DNA of 64,000 nt from JANNYA01 sp031422315 (GCA_031422315.1 JANOQN010000073.1:1-64000), one strand, 5' to 3'; counted from the first letter of the stretch, positions 41,759-51,273 are shown. The notes: generated by a model from the sequence alone, not told the origin. Program-made: numbers and translations.

Positions 41759-43030
41759 TTACAAAACCGGCGCGCCAAAATAGCGCTGCAGCGCTACTGG
41801 AATATGGATGCTGCCATCCACTTGCTGATGATTTTCCAGCAGCGCCACCAGCGTACGGCCGACCGCTAAACCTGAGCCATTCAAGGTGTGCAAAAGCTCC
41901 GGTTTGCCAGTGATTGGATTGCGGTAGCGTGCGAGCATGCGCCGTGCTTGGAAGCTATCGCAATTGGAGCACGATGAAATTTCCCGGAAAGCCTGCTGAC
42001 CAGGTAGCCAAACTTCCAAGTCGTAAGTTTTGGCAGCAGAAAAGCCCATGTCGCCCGTGCAAAGCGCCATGACGCGATACGGCAACTCGAGTTTTTGCAG
42101 CACCGTTTCAGCGTGCTGCACCATTTTTTCGAGCTGCGCCATGGACTCATTGGGTCGGCTAAAATGCACTAGCTCGACTTTTTCAAACTGATGCTGGCGA
42201 ATAAAGCCGCGCGTATCGCGCCCGGCGGAGCCCGCTTCGGCGCGAAAACACAGCGAATGCGCAGTCAACTGCACGGGAAGTTCGCTGTCTTCAAAAATAT
42301 GCTGTGCGCCTAAGTTAGTGAGGCTGACTTCCGATGTCGGAATCAGAAATAGCTCATGTTCGCCGCTGGTTTTGAATAGATCATCTTCAAATTTGGGCAG
42401 CTGGCCGGTGCCCTGCATGGTTTGCCGAGTCACCAAATGCGGCACATTAACTTCCGTGTAGCCGTGCTCAGTGGTGTGCAAATCGAGCATAAACTGCGCC
42501 AATGCCCGGTGCAGCTTAGCCATGCCCGCACGCAACACGGTAAATCTAGCTCCGGATAGTTTAGCGCCTGCTTCAGCGTCCAGCATTTGCCCGCGCAGTC
42601 CGAGTTCAACGTGATCTTTTGCGGTGAAGTCCATCGGCTTTGGGCTGCCCCAGCGCCGAACTTCGATATTGGCGGTTTCGTCCGCGCCAATCGGCACGCT
42701 GGCATCGGGAATATTCGGAATATTGAGCGCTAAAGTGTGGATTTCATTTTGAAGTTCAGTTAGATCAGCTTCAAGCGATTTTAATGCATCGGGAATAGCA
42801 CTAGCCTGCTGCATCAGCGTGTCGGTGGTTTCGCCTTTGGATTTCGCCATACCGATAGCTTTTGCCAATTCATTACGAGTTTTTTGAAGGTTTTCTGTAT
42901 CTGTTTGCACTTCCTTGCGGCGCTTCTCAAGCGCTTCAAGTCTAGCGACGTTGATAATAAAACCACGAGTGGCTTCAAGCTTTTCAGCAGTTTCAGAAAT
43001 TTTGCCGCGCAGCAGCGTGGTGTCCAGCAT
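41759..43030 (-). CDS. serS: Seryl-tRNA synthetase
   Basis: 423 residues. Charges tRNA-Ser with serine. N-terminal coiled-coil arm (about 25-105) that grips the tRNA, then the class II catalytic core: motif 2 C-F-R-A-E-A-G-S-A-G-R-D-T-R-G, and motif 3 N-G-S-G-L-A-V-G-R-T-L-V-A. Serine-binding T-S-E-V is present (L-I-P-T-S-E-V-S-L). Length matches the family. Followed by tsaC/sua5, both translation-related. Confidence 0.97.
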   Translation of the reverse strand: MLDTTLLRGKISETAEKLEATRGFIINVARLEALEKRRKEVQTDTENLQKTRNELAKAIGMAKSKGETTDTLMQQASAIPDALKSLEADLTELQNEIHTLALNIPNIPDASVPIGADETANIEVRRWGSPKPMDFTAKDHVELGLRGQMLDAEAGAKLSGARFTVLRAGMAKLHRALAQFMLDLHTTEHGYTEVNVPHLVTRQTMQGTGQLPKFEDDLFKTSGEHELFLIPTSEVSLTNLGAQHIFEDSELPVQLTAHSLCFRAEAGSAGRDTRGFIRQHQFEKVELVHFSRPNESMAQLEKMVQHAETVLQKLELPYRVMALCTGDMGFSAAKTYDLEVWLPGQQAFREISSCSNCDSFQARRMLARYRNPITGKPELLHTLNGSGLAVGRTLVALLENHQQVDGSIHIPVALQRYFGAPVL

Positions 43031-43093
43031 AAAAGCCTCGAAATCGTTCGCAATAAGCCAGAAAGTATGCCGAAATTTGGCTGAAGCTTTGCC

Positions 43094-44683
43094 TCAACAC
43101 AACGCCCCCGGATTCAGCAAATCCTTTGGGTCCAGCTGCTTACGAATCGCATCCAAAAGCGCCAACTGCACTGGATCACGGGCTTGCCGATAGGTGTAAA
43201 ACTTGCCGAGCTGGAAGTGCGTCGCGCCAAAGCTTCGCAGTACATCAGCGCACTGGCGCTTGAGCACATCGACTTTCGCGCGCGCTGGCAAATTTTCGGG
43301 AAAATTGTTGACGCGCTTTAGGTACTCCGGCTCGACCACGCGTTTGTGGTACTCGGTTTGCGCATCTTGCCAATAAAACACCGGTTCGATCAAAAAGCCG
43401 CCCTGCGCCACAGTTGTCAGCAAATAGCCAAATTCAATCGTGAGCCGCTTTAACACGTCGCGCTCGGCATTAAGTAGCGCATCTACCGCATTGAACGCTG
43501 CTTGCGCGCGCGAAGGCGGCACAACGCCGTGTACCGGCACCCAGCGTTCGCCTTTGGGGCCCAAAATGGTATTCGGCGCGCTAAAAGGCTGGCTGCGCAG
43601 TACGGTGGGAATCGCATTTTCGATCTCAAGCACCTGCCCTTTTGCCATTTTGCGCGCAGATTCCATCCGGGCGCTGAGCTCAGACTGCGAATCGGCTTCA
43701 ATACAAAGATGCATGGAAAATTTAGACACGTCTAAAAAGCGCCGACCCGCTGCCACTACTTTTAGGCCGCCCAACACGCCTTGCGTTTTGAGCACTTGGC
43801 CTAGCGTTTTCACATCTGACATCAAGCTCGCGCGCTGCATGCGCATACCGGCCAGTACTGGATCAAAGCCAAAACACTCGCTTGCTAGACCCGCCCTTGT
43901 TATTTGGCTCATCACATTCGCCATCGGCGCAAAACCAGTCGATTCAAAGCTCAAAAAACCTTGATGTGCGTGCGCGGGCAATAGCTTGAGGCTGACTCTG
44001 GTTTTGAAGCCTAAGCTGCCCGCATCGCCGATAAATAGGCCGGTCAAATCCGGGCCAAAGTAGCGCATAAACGGCGCGGTGGTGGCATCCGCAGCCCAGC
44101 TACCGGTTCGCATGCGCTGGCCAGTTGCGGTAATTATCTCCAGGGCCAAAACGCTGTCACCCACCGAGCCGTAGCGCGCTGAGCCTAGAAACACACTGCC
44201 TTGTGAAATCGCACCGCCAATGGTGGCCCGTAAACCTGAAAGCGGCCCCCAAAACGGCGTGCGCAGTCCGCGTGCTTGCAGTGCTTCATAAAGCTTGGCC
44301 CAGGTCGTGCCGCATTGCACCACTACATATGCGTCGGTTTCATTGATTTCTTCGATAGCATCCAGCGTTGATAAATCAAAAATAACCGTGTTCGGGCGCA
44401 CCGGTAAATAGGCGCCCGTGTAGCTCAGCCCACCGCCACGCCCAACCATCGTCAATCCCGCAGCATGGCAAATGCTCACGCACGTTTGCAGCTGCTCAAT
44501 ACTGTTTGGCCGCAGCACCGCTTCGCATTGCACGCCCGCGTGGTAAACGTCTTGGCTGTAAAAAGCGCGTTCGGCGCTGGATTGTTGGAAACCTGAGCCA
44601 AGTAGTTGCGCTAAATGGCTGAGCGCGGCGACGTCAGCTGAGCCGTTAGCTAACCCGACAGTTTTGATCAATTGAGCTGACAT
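43094..44683 (-). CDS. FAD-binding oxidoreductase (D-lactate/glycolate dehydrogenase type)
   Basis: 529 residues from ATG 44683, with GAGGA six bases upstream. The PCMH-type FAD domain shows R-P-N-S-I-E-Q-L-Q, G-R-G-G-G-L-S-Y-T-G-A-Y and G-P-L-S-G-L-R-A-T-I-G-G, followed by G-D-A-G-S-L-G. The C-terminal part resembles the FAD-linked oxidase C domain (E-x-x-Y-L-K-R-V-N) of D-lactate and D-2-hydroxyacid dehydrogenases. No Fe-S motif is fused. The substrate cannot be assigned from sequence. Confidence 0.85.
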   Translation of the reverse strand: MSAQLIKTVGLANGSADVAALSHLAQLLGSGFQQSSAERAFYSQDVYHAGVQCEAVLRPNSIEQLQTCVSICHAAGLTMVGRGGGLSYTGAYLPVRPNTVIFDLSTLDAIEEINETDAYVVVQCGTTWAKLYEALQARGLRTPFWGPLSGLRATIGGAISQGSVFLGSARYGSVGDSVLALEIITATGQRMRTGSWAADATTAPFMRYFGPDLTGLFIGDAGSLGFKTRVSLKLLPAHAHQGFLSFESTGFAPMANVMSQITRAGLASECFGFDPVLAGMRMQRASLMSDVKTLGQVLKTQGVLGGLKVVAAGRRFLDVSKFSMHLCIEADSQSELSARMESARKMAKGQVLEIENAIPTVLRSQPFSAPNTILGPKGERWVPVHGVVPPSRAQAAFNAVDALLNAERDVLKRLTIEFGYLLTTVAQGGFLIEPVFYWQDAQTEYHKRVVEPEYLKRVNNFPENLPARAKVDVLKRQCADVLRSFGATHFQLGKFYTYRQARDPVQLALLDAIRKQLDPKDLLNPGALC

Positions 44684-44881
44684 GCGCAATCCTCGAATAA
44701 ATTTAAGCGCCCAAAGATAGTCGAGTCGGATGAATCCGGTGCGAATTTATTAGCACCTAAGTGCGATTCAAACCGATGTGCTATTTGCGACGATTAGAAC
44801 TCGCACCAGGTTTTACCTTAGCTGGTTTCGCCTTACATTTATGCTGACATCTCTAGCGCGGGGGTTGCGTTAGATTAAAAG

Positions 44882-44957
44882 TGGCTCCCCGACCAGGGCT
44901 CGAACCTGGGACACACGGATTAACAGTCCGTTGCTCTACCGGCTGAGCTATCAGGGA
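44882..44957 (-). tRNA. tRNA-Asn (anticodon GTT)
   Basis: 76 nt on the minus strand with CCA encoded at the end. The acceptor stem begins TCCCTGA, the D-arm has AGCTCAGCCGGTAGAGC, the anticodon loop is CTGTTAA with GTT, and the T-arm holds GGTTCGAGCC. It is intact, and its product reads AAC/AAU codons. Confidence 0.97.
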
Positions 44958-44971
44958 ACGGCAGGAGCGGG

Positions 44972-45000
44972 AAGATAAATGCAAGGCTCGAGCGCGTCAA
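44972..45000 (-). promoter_or_regulatory. Sigma-70 promoter of tRNA-Asn
   Basis: On the minus strand TTGACG (44995-45000) and TATCTT (44972-44977) are separated by 17 bp. A GC-rich discriminator (CCCGCTCCTGCCG) follows, as is typical of tRNA and rRNA promoters under stringent control. It ends about 15 bp before the mature tRNA. Confidence 0.75.
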
Positions 45001-45055
45001 GTCAAAGCATGAATTTTGTCTGGCAACGCTTCAGCAAACCAGCGAAACTCCGGCT

Positions 45056-46666
45056 ATGAAACTATTTAAATCTACCGCGCTAGTTAGCGTTTTAACCTTT
45101 ACCTCCAGGCTGTTCGGTTTTTTGCGCGAACACCTAGTGGCCCGCATCTTTGGCGCCTCAGCGCTGACTGACGCCTTCTTTATCGCTTTTCGCATTCCCA
45201 ATATGCTGCGGCAGTTCTTTTCAGAAGGCGCATTTGCCACCGCATTTGTGCCGGTATTGAGCGATTACAAAACGAATCGCACACCAGCGGAAAAGCGCGC
45301 GCTGATTGATCACGTGGCGGGTACGTTGGGCGCTATTTTGCTGATGGTGGCTGGCATTGGCGTGTTGATTGCGCCGGTGTTGGTGTCAATATTCGCGCCC
45401 GGCTATTGGAAGCAGCCGGCACAATTTGCGCTCACTGTGGATTTACTGCGCATTACCTTTCCATATGTGTTTTTTGTCTCACTATGCGGCTTTTCCGCCG
45501 GAATTTTGAACACCCATGGGCGCTTTGCGGTGCCGGCTTTAACGCCGATTTTGCTCAATATTGCGATGATTTTCGGCGCACTGACACTGGCCGACAAGTT
45601 CGATGTGCCGATCAAAGGCTTGGCGTGGAGCGTATTACTCGGCGGCGTAATCCAGCTCGCGGTGCAGGTGCCCGCTTTGATTCGCCTGGGACTACTGCCG
45701 CGCCCTCGTTGGAACTGGCAGGATTCTGGCGTGCGCAAAATTGTCAAAAACATGGTGCCGACTATGTTCGGCGCCTCGGTAGCGCAAATTAATCTGCTGG
45801 TTGATACCGCAATAGCATCAGCCATTATGGTCGGCGCAGTTTCATGGCTCAATAACGCCGATCGCTTGCTGCAATTTCCCCAAGGCGTGTTTGGCGTAGC
45901 ACTTTCGGCGGTAATTTTGCCGCACTTATCTAGGCGTTTTGTTGAAAACGACAATCAAGGCTACCAGCGTTCGCTCGATTGGGCGCTGAGATCCGCGCTG
46001 ATTATTGGCGTGCCGGCCTGCATCACCATGGTGCTATGCGCCGATGCGCTAGTTTGGGCGGTATTTGGCTATGGCAAATACAGCGCACGCGATGTAGAAA
46101 TGGCCAGCTTAAGCCTCAAAACATTGGCGCTTGGCTTTCCTGCATTTATCGCGGTGAAAGTACTAGCACCGGCTTTTTTTGCGCGCATGGATACCCGCAC
46201 GCCGGTCAAAGCCGCACTTGCCAGCATGGTCACTAATATGGTGTTGTGCGCATTGTTTGTCGGGCTGATGATGCATGTTTGGCACACTTCTGCGCCGCAT
46301 GTCGGAATTAGTTTGGCGAGCGCGATTGCCGGCTACGTCAATGCGCTGTTGCTGCTCTATTGGCTGCGCAAGCAGGCGGTATTTATGCCCCAACCTGGCT
46401 GGTGGCTATTTTTAGCGCAGCTTTTTATGGCCGGGTTGGCGCTAATCGCCTTGCTGCTGGGCGCGCGCATGCTGCTATTTGACACCTTTGCGCTGAGTTT
46501 TGCCGGTGTAGGCGCCACCATTCGATTTGGCTGGCTGCTAAGCGCAATCGGCGTTGGCGCGGTGGTTTATTTGGGTACCTTAATGCTAGGCGGCATTCGA
46601 TTAAAACAGCTGCTTGATCCGGGTGAAGCCAGTGCAAATAAACCCGCAAACGTGAGCACCGAATAG
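45056..46666 (+). CDS. murJ: Lipid II flippase MurJ
   Basis: 536 residues. Moves lipid II across the cytoplasmic membrane for peptidoglycan synthesis. Around fourteen hydrophobic segments are visible, with the family start STALVSVLTFTSRLFGFLRE (R near residue 18 and 24 of the cavity) and A-F-F-I-A-F-R-I-P-N-M-L-R-Q-F-F. ATG start. The stop overlaps the GTG start of ribF by one base, so murJ, ribF and uvrC form one operon. Confidence 0.96.
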   Translation: MKLFKSTALVSVLTFTSRLFGFLREHLVARIFGASALTDAFFIAFRIPNMLRQFFSEGAFATAFVPVLSDYKTNRTPAEKRALIDHVAGTLGAILLMVAGIGVLIAPVLVSIFAPGYWKQPAQFALTVDLLRITFPYVFFVSLCGFSAGILNTHGRFAVPALTPILLNIAMIFGALTLADKFDVPIKGLAWSVLLGGVIQLAVQVPALIRLGLLPRPRWNWQDSGVRKIVKNMVPTMFGASVAQINLLVDTAIASAIMVGAVSWLNNADRLLQFPQGVFGVALSAVILPHLSRRFVENDNQGYQRSLDWALRSALIIGVPACITMVLCADALVWAVFGYGKYSARDVEMASLSLKTLALGFPAFIAVKVLAPAFFARMDTRTPVKAALASMVTNMVLCALFVGLMMHVWHTSAPHVGISLASAIAGYVNALLLLYWLRKQAVFMPQPGWWLFLAQLFMAGLALIALLLGARMLLFDTFALSFAGVGATIRFGWLLSAIGVGAVVYLGTLMLGGIRLKQLLDPGEASANKPANVSTE

Positions 46667-47586
46667 TGCAGCTTTATCGGGATTTAACTGGCGAGCCAAT
46701 CGCTCATGCAAAAAGCTGCGTATTGGCATTGGGCGGTTTTGATGGCCTGCATGTGGGTCACCAGGCACTGATTAAGCAGCTAACAGAACGTGCGGGCACG
46801 CTCAATTGTCAAGCTGTGCTGCTGAGTTTCGAGCCGCTACCGCGTGAATACTTTCGCCAGCCCGGGTTTTTCCGCCTGACGCGTACGCGGGAAAAACTGA
46901 TCGAATCAATGCGCTTAGGTTTAGATATCACGCTGCTGACGCGCTTTAATCAGACGTTGACTGAGCTGAGCCCTGAGCAATTCGTCCAGCTGCTGACCCA
47001 TAAGCTGGCGCCGGCTGAGATCTGGGTAGGCGCAGACTTTCGCTTCGGGCATCAGCGCAAAGGCTCGGTTGCGACGCTGCAAGAGATGAGCCAACGTTAT
47101 GGCTACCGCGTTGTGGTGGTTGATGATGTGCTGCACGCGGGTGAGCGCGTGAGTTCCAGCACCATTCGTGCGCTGATTCTGCAGGGCAATCTCACCGCTG
47201 CAAATCGAAAATTAGGGCGCAACTTTTCCTACTCCAACCGAGTTGTGCAAGGCCAGCAGCTGGCGCGCACGCTTGGGTTTGCTACCGCGAATTTGCTTTG
47301 GCTAGATGCGCCCGCGCCGCTTTATGGCGTGTATGCGGTTCGGGTTAGTGGCGAGGGCTTTACGCAGCACAAAGGCGTTGCCAGCCTAGGCGTGCGGCCC
47401 GTAGTACAGGGCGCTGCCTGCTGGTTAGAAGTGCATTTGTTTGATTTCGACGCTGATCTATACGGCAAGCGCCTGCGCGTCGAGTTTATTGAAAAGCTGC
47501 GGCCAGAGCTGCATTTTGACGGGCTAGATGCGCTGATAACCCAAGTCAACATCGATATCGCGCAAGCTAAGGCGATACTGTCATGA
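46666..47586 (+). CDS. ribF: Bifunctional riboflavin kinase / FAD synthetase
   Basis: 306 residues, GTG start inside the murJ stop. The N-terminal adenylyltransferase domain has G-G-F-D-G-L-H-V-G-H-Q-A-L-I and S-S-T-I-R in its second half. The C-terminal flavokinase domain shows G-R-N-F-S-Y, G-F-A-T-A-N and G-V-Y-A-V. It converts riboflavin to FMN and FAD. murJ-ribF adjacency is normal in gammaproteobacteria; there ileS and lspA usually follow, while here uvrC does, with a 4-bp overlap. Confidence 0.96.
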   Translation: MQLYRDLTGEPIAHAKSCVLALGGFDGLHVGHQALIKQLTERAGTLNCQAVLLSFEPLPREYFRQPGFFRLTRTREKLIESMRLGLDITLLTRFNQTLTELSPEQFVQLLTHKLAPAEIWVGADFRFGHQRKGSVATLQEMSQRYGYRVVVVDDVLHAGERVSSSTIRALILQGNLTAANRKLGRNFSYSNRVVQGQQLARTLGFATANLLWLDAPAPLYGVYAVRVSGEGFTQHKGVASLGVRPVVQGAACWLEVHLFDFDADLYGKRLRVEFIEKLRPELHFDGLDALITQVNIDIAQAKAILS

Positions 47587-49454
47587 GCTTTGACGCGCTC
47601 GCTTTTGCCCGCACGCTCAAGCACGTGCCCGGCGTGTATCGCATGCTGGGCGCAGAGGTGCTGGTGCCTGGAAAATCCGGCGCTGAGGATGCCAGCCAGC
47701 AGGGTGAGGTGCTGTATATCGGCAAGGCCAAAAGCCTGAAAAAACGCGTTGAAAGTTATTTCGCGCGCCCACAAATGCACCCGCGTTTGCAATTGATGGT
47801 CAGCCTGGTGCGCCATATTGAAGTGATTGTTACACGCACCGAATCGGAAGCGCTGTTGCTGGAATGCCAGCTCATCAAAAGCTTAAAGCCGCGTTTTAAC
47901 ATTGATCTGCGTGATGATAAGAGCTATCCATTTATTTTATTGACCACGGCTGATAAGTTTCCCCGGCTGGCGTTTTATCGCGGTAATAAAAACCAGCCCG
48001 GCAAGTTCTTCGGGCCATTTCCCTCTAGCTGGGCGGTGAAAGAAACGTTAGAAACGTTACAAAAGCTGTTTCAGATTCGAAATTGTGAAGACAGCATCTT
48101 TAGCAACCGAACTAGGCCTTGCTTGCAGCACCAAATTAAGCGCTGCACCGCGCCCTGCGTAAAGCTGGTCAGCCCAGAAGAATATGCGCTGCAGGTCAAG
48201 CACGCGGAGCAATTTTTGACCGGTAAAAGTGCGCAAGTGATTGACGATATTGGCAAAAACATGGAATCCGCAGCGGGCGAGTTGAATTTCGAACTAGCGG
48301 CAAAATTGCGCGATCAAATCAGTGCACTGCGCCGAGTTACCGCGAATCACTTCATCTCCGGCGAACGCGGCGATTTAGACGCGGTAGCCGTGGGCATTGA
48401 ACAAGGTTTGGCCGGCATTATCGTGCTGTTTTTCAGGAACGGATTGAATTTAGGCAGTCGCAGCTTTTTCCCTAAACTGCCAACTGAAGCCACGCCAGAA
48501 GATGTGCTCAGCACGTTTTTGATGCAGTTTTATACTGAGCATCCAACGCCCGATGAGCTGTTGATCTCACACGCGCTTGAGGATGCCGAAGCCATCGAAC
48601 AAGCGCTGAGCGATACCGCACAGCATAAAGTCAAGCTCGTTCAAGCGCCCAGGGGCGATCGCGCTAAGCTGCTCGATATGGCCAAACGCACGCTGATCTC
48701 TAGTATTTCCAGCGAGCTGGCGAAAAAAAGCTCAGTGCAAAAACGCTCCGAAGCGCTGGCTCTACTGCTGGGCCTGAGCGCCGCACCAAGCCGTATTGAG
48801 TGCTTTGACATCAGCCACACCATGGGCGAAGCCACGGTGGCTTCGTGCGTGGTATTCAATCAGGAAGGCCCGGTCAAATCGGACTATCGCAAGTTCAATA
48901 TTAGCGGCATCGAACCGGGCGATGATTACGCCGCCATGCGACAAGCCTTGAGTCGGCGCTATCAAAAAATTGCAGCTGGCGCGGAGAAGAAACCCGATTT
49001 GCTATTGATCGACGGCGGCAAAGGCCAGCTAACCCAAGCGCTCGACGTGTTAGACGAGCTTGGCATTACCGATATTTGCGTGGTCGGCGTTGCCAAAGGT
49101 CCAGCCCGAAAAAGCGGCTTTGAAACGCTGTTTATCGGCCGAGAAATGCGTGAACTGTGGCCCGGGCCGGACGCACTCGGCGGGCATTTGATCCAGCAGG
49201 TGCGCGATGAAGCACACCGTTTCGCAATCGCCGGGCACCGCGCCGCAAGGGCCAAAACTAGGCAAGTGTCAGTACTTGAGGAAATCGAAGGCATTGGCCC
49301 GACCAAGCGGCGCGCATTGCTAAAAGCCTTCGGCGGGCTGCGCGGGGTGTCGAGCGCGGGTGTGGAAGAGCTGCAAACGGTTGCTGGCATTGAGCGCAAT
49401 TTGGCAGAGCGAATCTATGCAGTGTTTCGCAAAAATAAGGTCAGTCACAGCTAG
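47583..49454 (+). CDS. uvrC: Excinuclease ABC subunit C
   Basis: 623 residues. Makes both incisions in nucleotide excision repair with UvrB. The N-terminal GIY-YIG domain reads G-V-Y ... Y-I-G-K-A-K-S-L-K-K-R, but about 20 extra residues (rich in G-A-E-V-L-V-P-G-K-S-G) lie between G-V-Y and Y-I-G, where other UvrCs have about ten. The UVR domain, the RNase H-like domain (C-F-D-I-S-H, L-L-L-I-D-G-G-K-G-Q) and a C-terminal HhH (I-E-G-I-G-P-T-K-R-R) follow. The ATG overlaps the ribF stop. Confidence 0.96.
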   Translation: MSFDALAFARTLKHVPGVYRMLGAEVLVPGKSGAEDASQQGEVLYIGKAKSLKKRVESYFARPQMHPRLQLMVSLVRHIEVIVTRTESEALLLECQLIKSLKPRFNIDLRDDKSYPFILLTTADKFPRLAFYRGNKNQPGKFFGPFPSSWAVKETLETLQKLFQIRNCEDSIFSNRTRPCLQHQIKRCTAPCVKLVSPEEYALQVKHAEQFLTGKSAQVIDDIGKNMESAAGELNFELAAKLRDQISALRRVTANHFISGERGDLDAVAVGIEQGLAGIIVLFFRNGLNLGSRSFFPKLPTEATPEDVLSTFLMQFYTEHPTPDELLISHALEDAEAIEQALSDTAQHKVKLVQAPRGDRAKLLDMAKRTLISSISSELAKKSSVQKRSEALALLLGLSAAPSRIECFDISHTMGEATVASCVVFNQEGPVKSDYRKFNISGIEPGDDYAAMRQALSRRYQKIAAGAEKKPDLLLIDGGKGQLTQALDVLDELGITDICVVGVAKGPARKSGFETLFIGREMRELWPGPDALGGHLIQQVRDEAHRFAIAGHRAARAKTRQVSVLEEIEGIGPTKRRALLKAFGGLRGVSSAGVEELQTVAGIERNLAERIYAVFRKNKVSHS

Positions 49455-49505
49455 CAGAACTTTTTCGGATATGCTTCGTTCGAAATTCAAAATCGGAGCA
49501 CTGCT

Positions 49506-50957
49506 GTGATCAAACCGAAGTCAAATTTTGTACGTAACGCGCTTATTTTACTGGTGACCTGCTGGCTTTCAAATGCCTATGCCCAGCTTTTTACCGGCAG
49601 CTTTGAAGATCAAGTCATCACTCCGCAATTTCCACTCGTCGGAAGCACGTATCAGCTTACGCCGGGGCCTGCGACTAATCAGCTCAACTGGCTATTAGCC
49701 GAGCTAGCCGCCGGGGAAACCACAACAACGGCCGAGGTTAACGCGCATTTCTCGCCGAATTGGCTCAGTCAAATTTCTGCTGCGAACACCGTTACTTTTA
49801 TTAACTCGATTCGCACTAATTTTCCCAACGCGCAAGTTATTGACGTGATTAGCGTAACGCCAATGCGCATTACCGCATTGATCGACACCCCAGGAAGCCC
49901 GGCACCGCACGGATTTCTGAATTTTGGCACTGAATACCACGGCGCTGGCTTGATTGATTTGCTCGGAAATTCGGCGTTTACTTCGGTTCAATACGTCGAA
50001 GACACCACATTGACTTTGCCGCAGGCGGTCACGAAATTCACCACATTGGCCGCGCAAACTGGGATTTTTGTCGGGCGCATAAACAGCGCAAATCAGTGCG
50101 TATCACTAGATAGCCGCAACCAAAATTCACTGTTTAACACCGCTTCCATATTCAAAACCTGGGTGCTAGGCGGCGTGGCGCGCGCCGTGCAGTATGAGCA
50201 GCTGGCAGGCACTAATTCAGTGCTGCTGGATGGCACTAAAAATGTCGCGGGTAGCGTATTGACGTCAGCGCCAAACGGCACCGCTTTTAACGTGAATGAT
50301 TTGACCACACTGATGATGGGCAATAGCGATAACACCGCGACCGACATCATGCACGGGCTCGCTGGCCGCGGGCTTGTGGATCAAATTTTCACTGATTTCA
50401 ATATGGCGCAGCCTAACTTAATGACGCCGCTGCTGGGCATTAGCGAAACTTTTCACTTGGTTGCCAACGTAAGCGCGCCAAATCGCCAAGCTTATCTAAG
50501 CGGCACAGAAAGCTTTCAGCAGAATTTTCTGCAAACCGATTTGATCCCGCGCGGCCGCTTCACGGGCGGTGCAATTAGCGATACCACACAGCTCAACACG
50601 GCAACTTGGAAAGCCACACCGGTCGATATTTGCAACGCCTTTGCCGCGCTGCGCCGATTTCCGGAAAAATCGACCTCACTGCGTCTAATCGATAGAGCGT
50701 TCGGTGCACAGGCGGCGCAACCGTTTGTGCGCAACGCCTGGAATCGCGTTTGGTACAAAGGCGGCAGCTTGGCTTCAACGTCGAATAACTTCCATGTGCT
50801 GACGCACGCTTGGTTATTGGAAGATCAAGGCCGCGATCCTTACGTGTTGGTTGTTATGGCGAATGATCCAGCTGGCCTTATTTTGGGCAACACCACGTTA
50901 TTTCAGATTCAATCGGTAGCGGGAAGAATTTTGCAGCTGTTGGCGGAATTGCCGTAG
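49506..50957 (+). CDS. Secreted ORF12/LpqF-like serine hydrolase
   Basis: 483 residues, GTG start with GGAG upstream. A signal peptide ends A-Y-A-Q, and the mature protein begins L-F-T-G-S-F-E-D, strikingly like the DGFE tails elsewhere. The next ~120 residues resemble the N-terminal domain of ORF12-type hydrolases (N-Q-L-N-W-L-L-A-E-L-A, H-F-S-P-N-W-L). The C-terminal serine hydrolase domain has S-I-F-K (active Ser/Lys), M-G-N-S-D-N-T-A and a Y-K-G-G-S near the end in place of K-T-G, so it is class A beta-lactamase-like. It may act on an ester or an unknown substrate rather than beta-lactams. Confidence 0.8.
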   Translation: MIKPKSNFVRNALILLVTCWLSNAYAQLFTGSFEDQVITPQFPLVGSTYQLTPGPATNQLNWLLAELAAGETTTTAEVNAHFSPNWLSQISAANTVTFINSIRTNFPNAQVIDVISVTPMRITALIDTPGSPAPHGFLNFGTEYHGAGLIDLLGNSAFTSVQYVEDTTLTLPQAVTKFTTLAAQTGIFVGRINSANQCVSLDSRNQNSLFNTASIFKTWVLGGVARAVQYEQLAGTNSVLLDGTKNVAGSVLTSAPNGTAFNVNDLTTLMMGNSDNTATDIMHGLAGRGLVDQIFTDFNMAQPNLMTPLLGISETFHLVANVSAPNRQAYLSGTESFQQNFLQTDLIPRGRFTGGAISDTTQLNTATWKATPVDICNAFAALRRFPEKSTSLRLIDRAFGAQAAQPFVRNAWNRVWYKGGSLASTSNNFHVLTHAWLLEDQGRDPYVLVVMANDPAGLILGNTTLFQIQSVAGRILQLLAELP

Positions 50958-51074
50958 CGCTTTAATCAGACCGTAAACTGCTCTTTCTCCACACTCGACA
51001 TTTCATGTTAACGCGTAATGATCGTGTGGGGAGAAGGCGGGGATTAGGGGCAGTTTGAAAGTTAGCGCTGTGAC

Positions 51075-51240
51075 GCACCCTCTCCCCCAACCCCTCTCCC
51101 ATAAAGGGAGAGGGGAGCAAACAAACTTTTGCGAGCAAACAAGCTTTTGGGAGCAAACAAACTTCAATCAGCCTTGAAGCCGGATTTAGCCCCTCTCCCT
51201 TGATGGGAGAGGGGTTGGGGAGAGGGTGAAATCGGGGCCA
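51075..51240. repeat. Nested inverted repeat with CCCTCTCCC palindromes (copy 2)
   Basis: The left arm (CACCCTCTCCCCCAACCCC, then CTCTCCCATAAAGGGAGAGG) and the right arm (CCCCTCTCCCTTGATGGGAG, then AGGGGTTGGGGAGAGGGTG) are inverted copies, and each arm also folds on itself. It is related to the element at 32911-33050. It could act as a bidirectional terminator between convergent genes. Confidence 0.8.
51115..51168 (+). repeat. Three tandem 18-bp repeats inside the palindromic element
   Basis: Units at 51115, 51133 and 51151 begin GAGCAAACAA(A/G)CTT. They lie between the two arms of the larger inverted repeat. Confidence 0.75.
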
Positions 51241-51273
51241 TTGAACTTTCAAAAGAGCAGCGATTACAAACTT

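Noticed and set aside
43440..43964. 174-codon plus-strand frame opposite the FAD oxidase
   Set aside because: Shadow of a well-supported gene; composition is the complement of its codons.
45403..45954. 183-codon minus-strand frame opposite murJ
   Set aside because: Ser/Thr/Lys-rich antisense of membrane-protein codons; no start signal.
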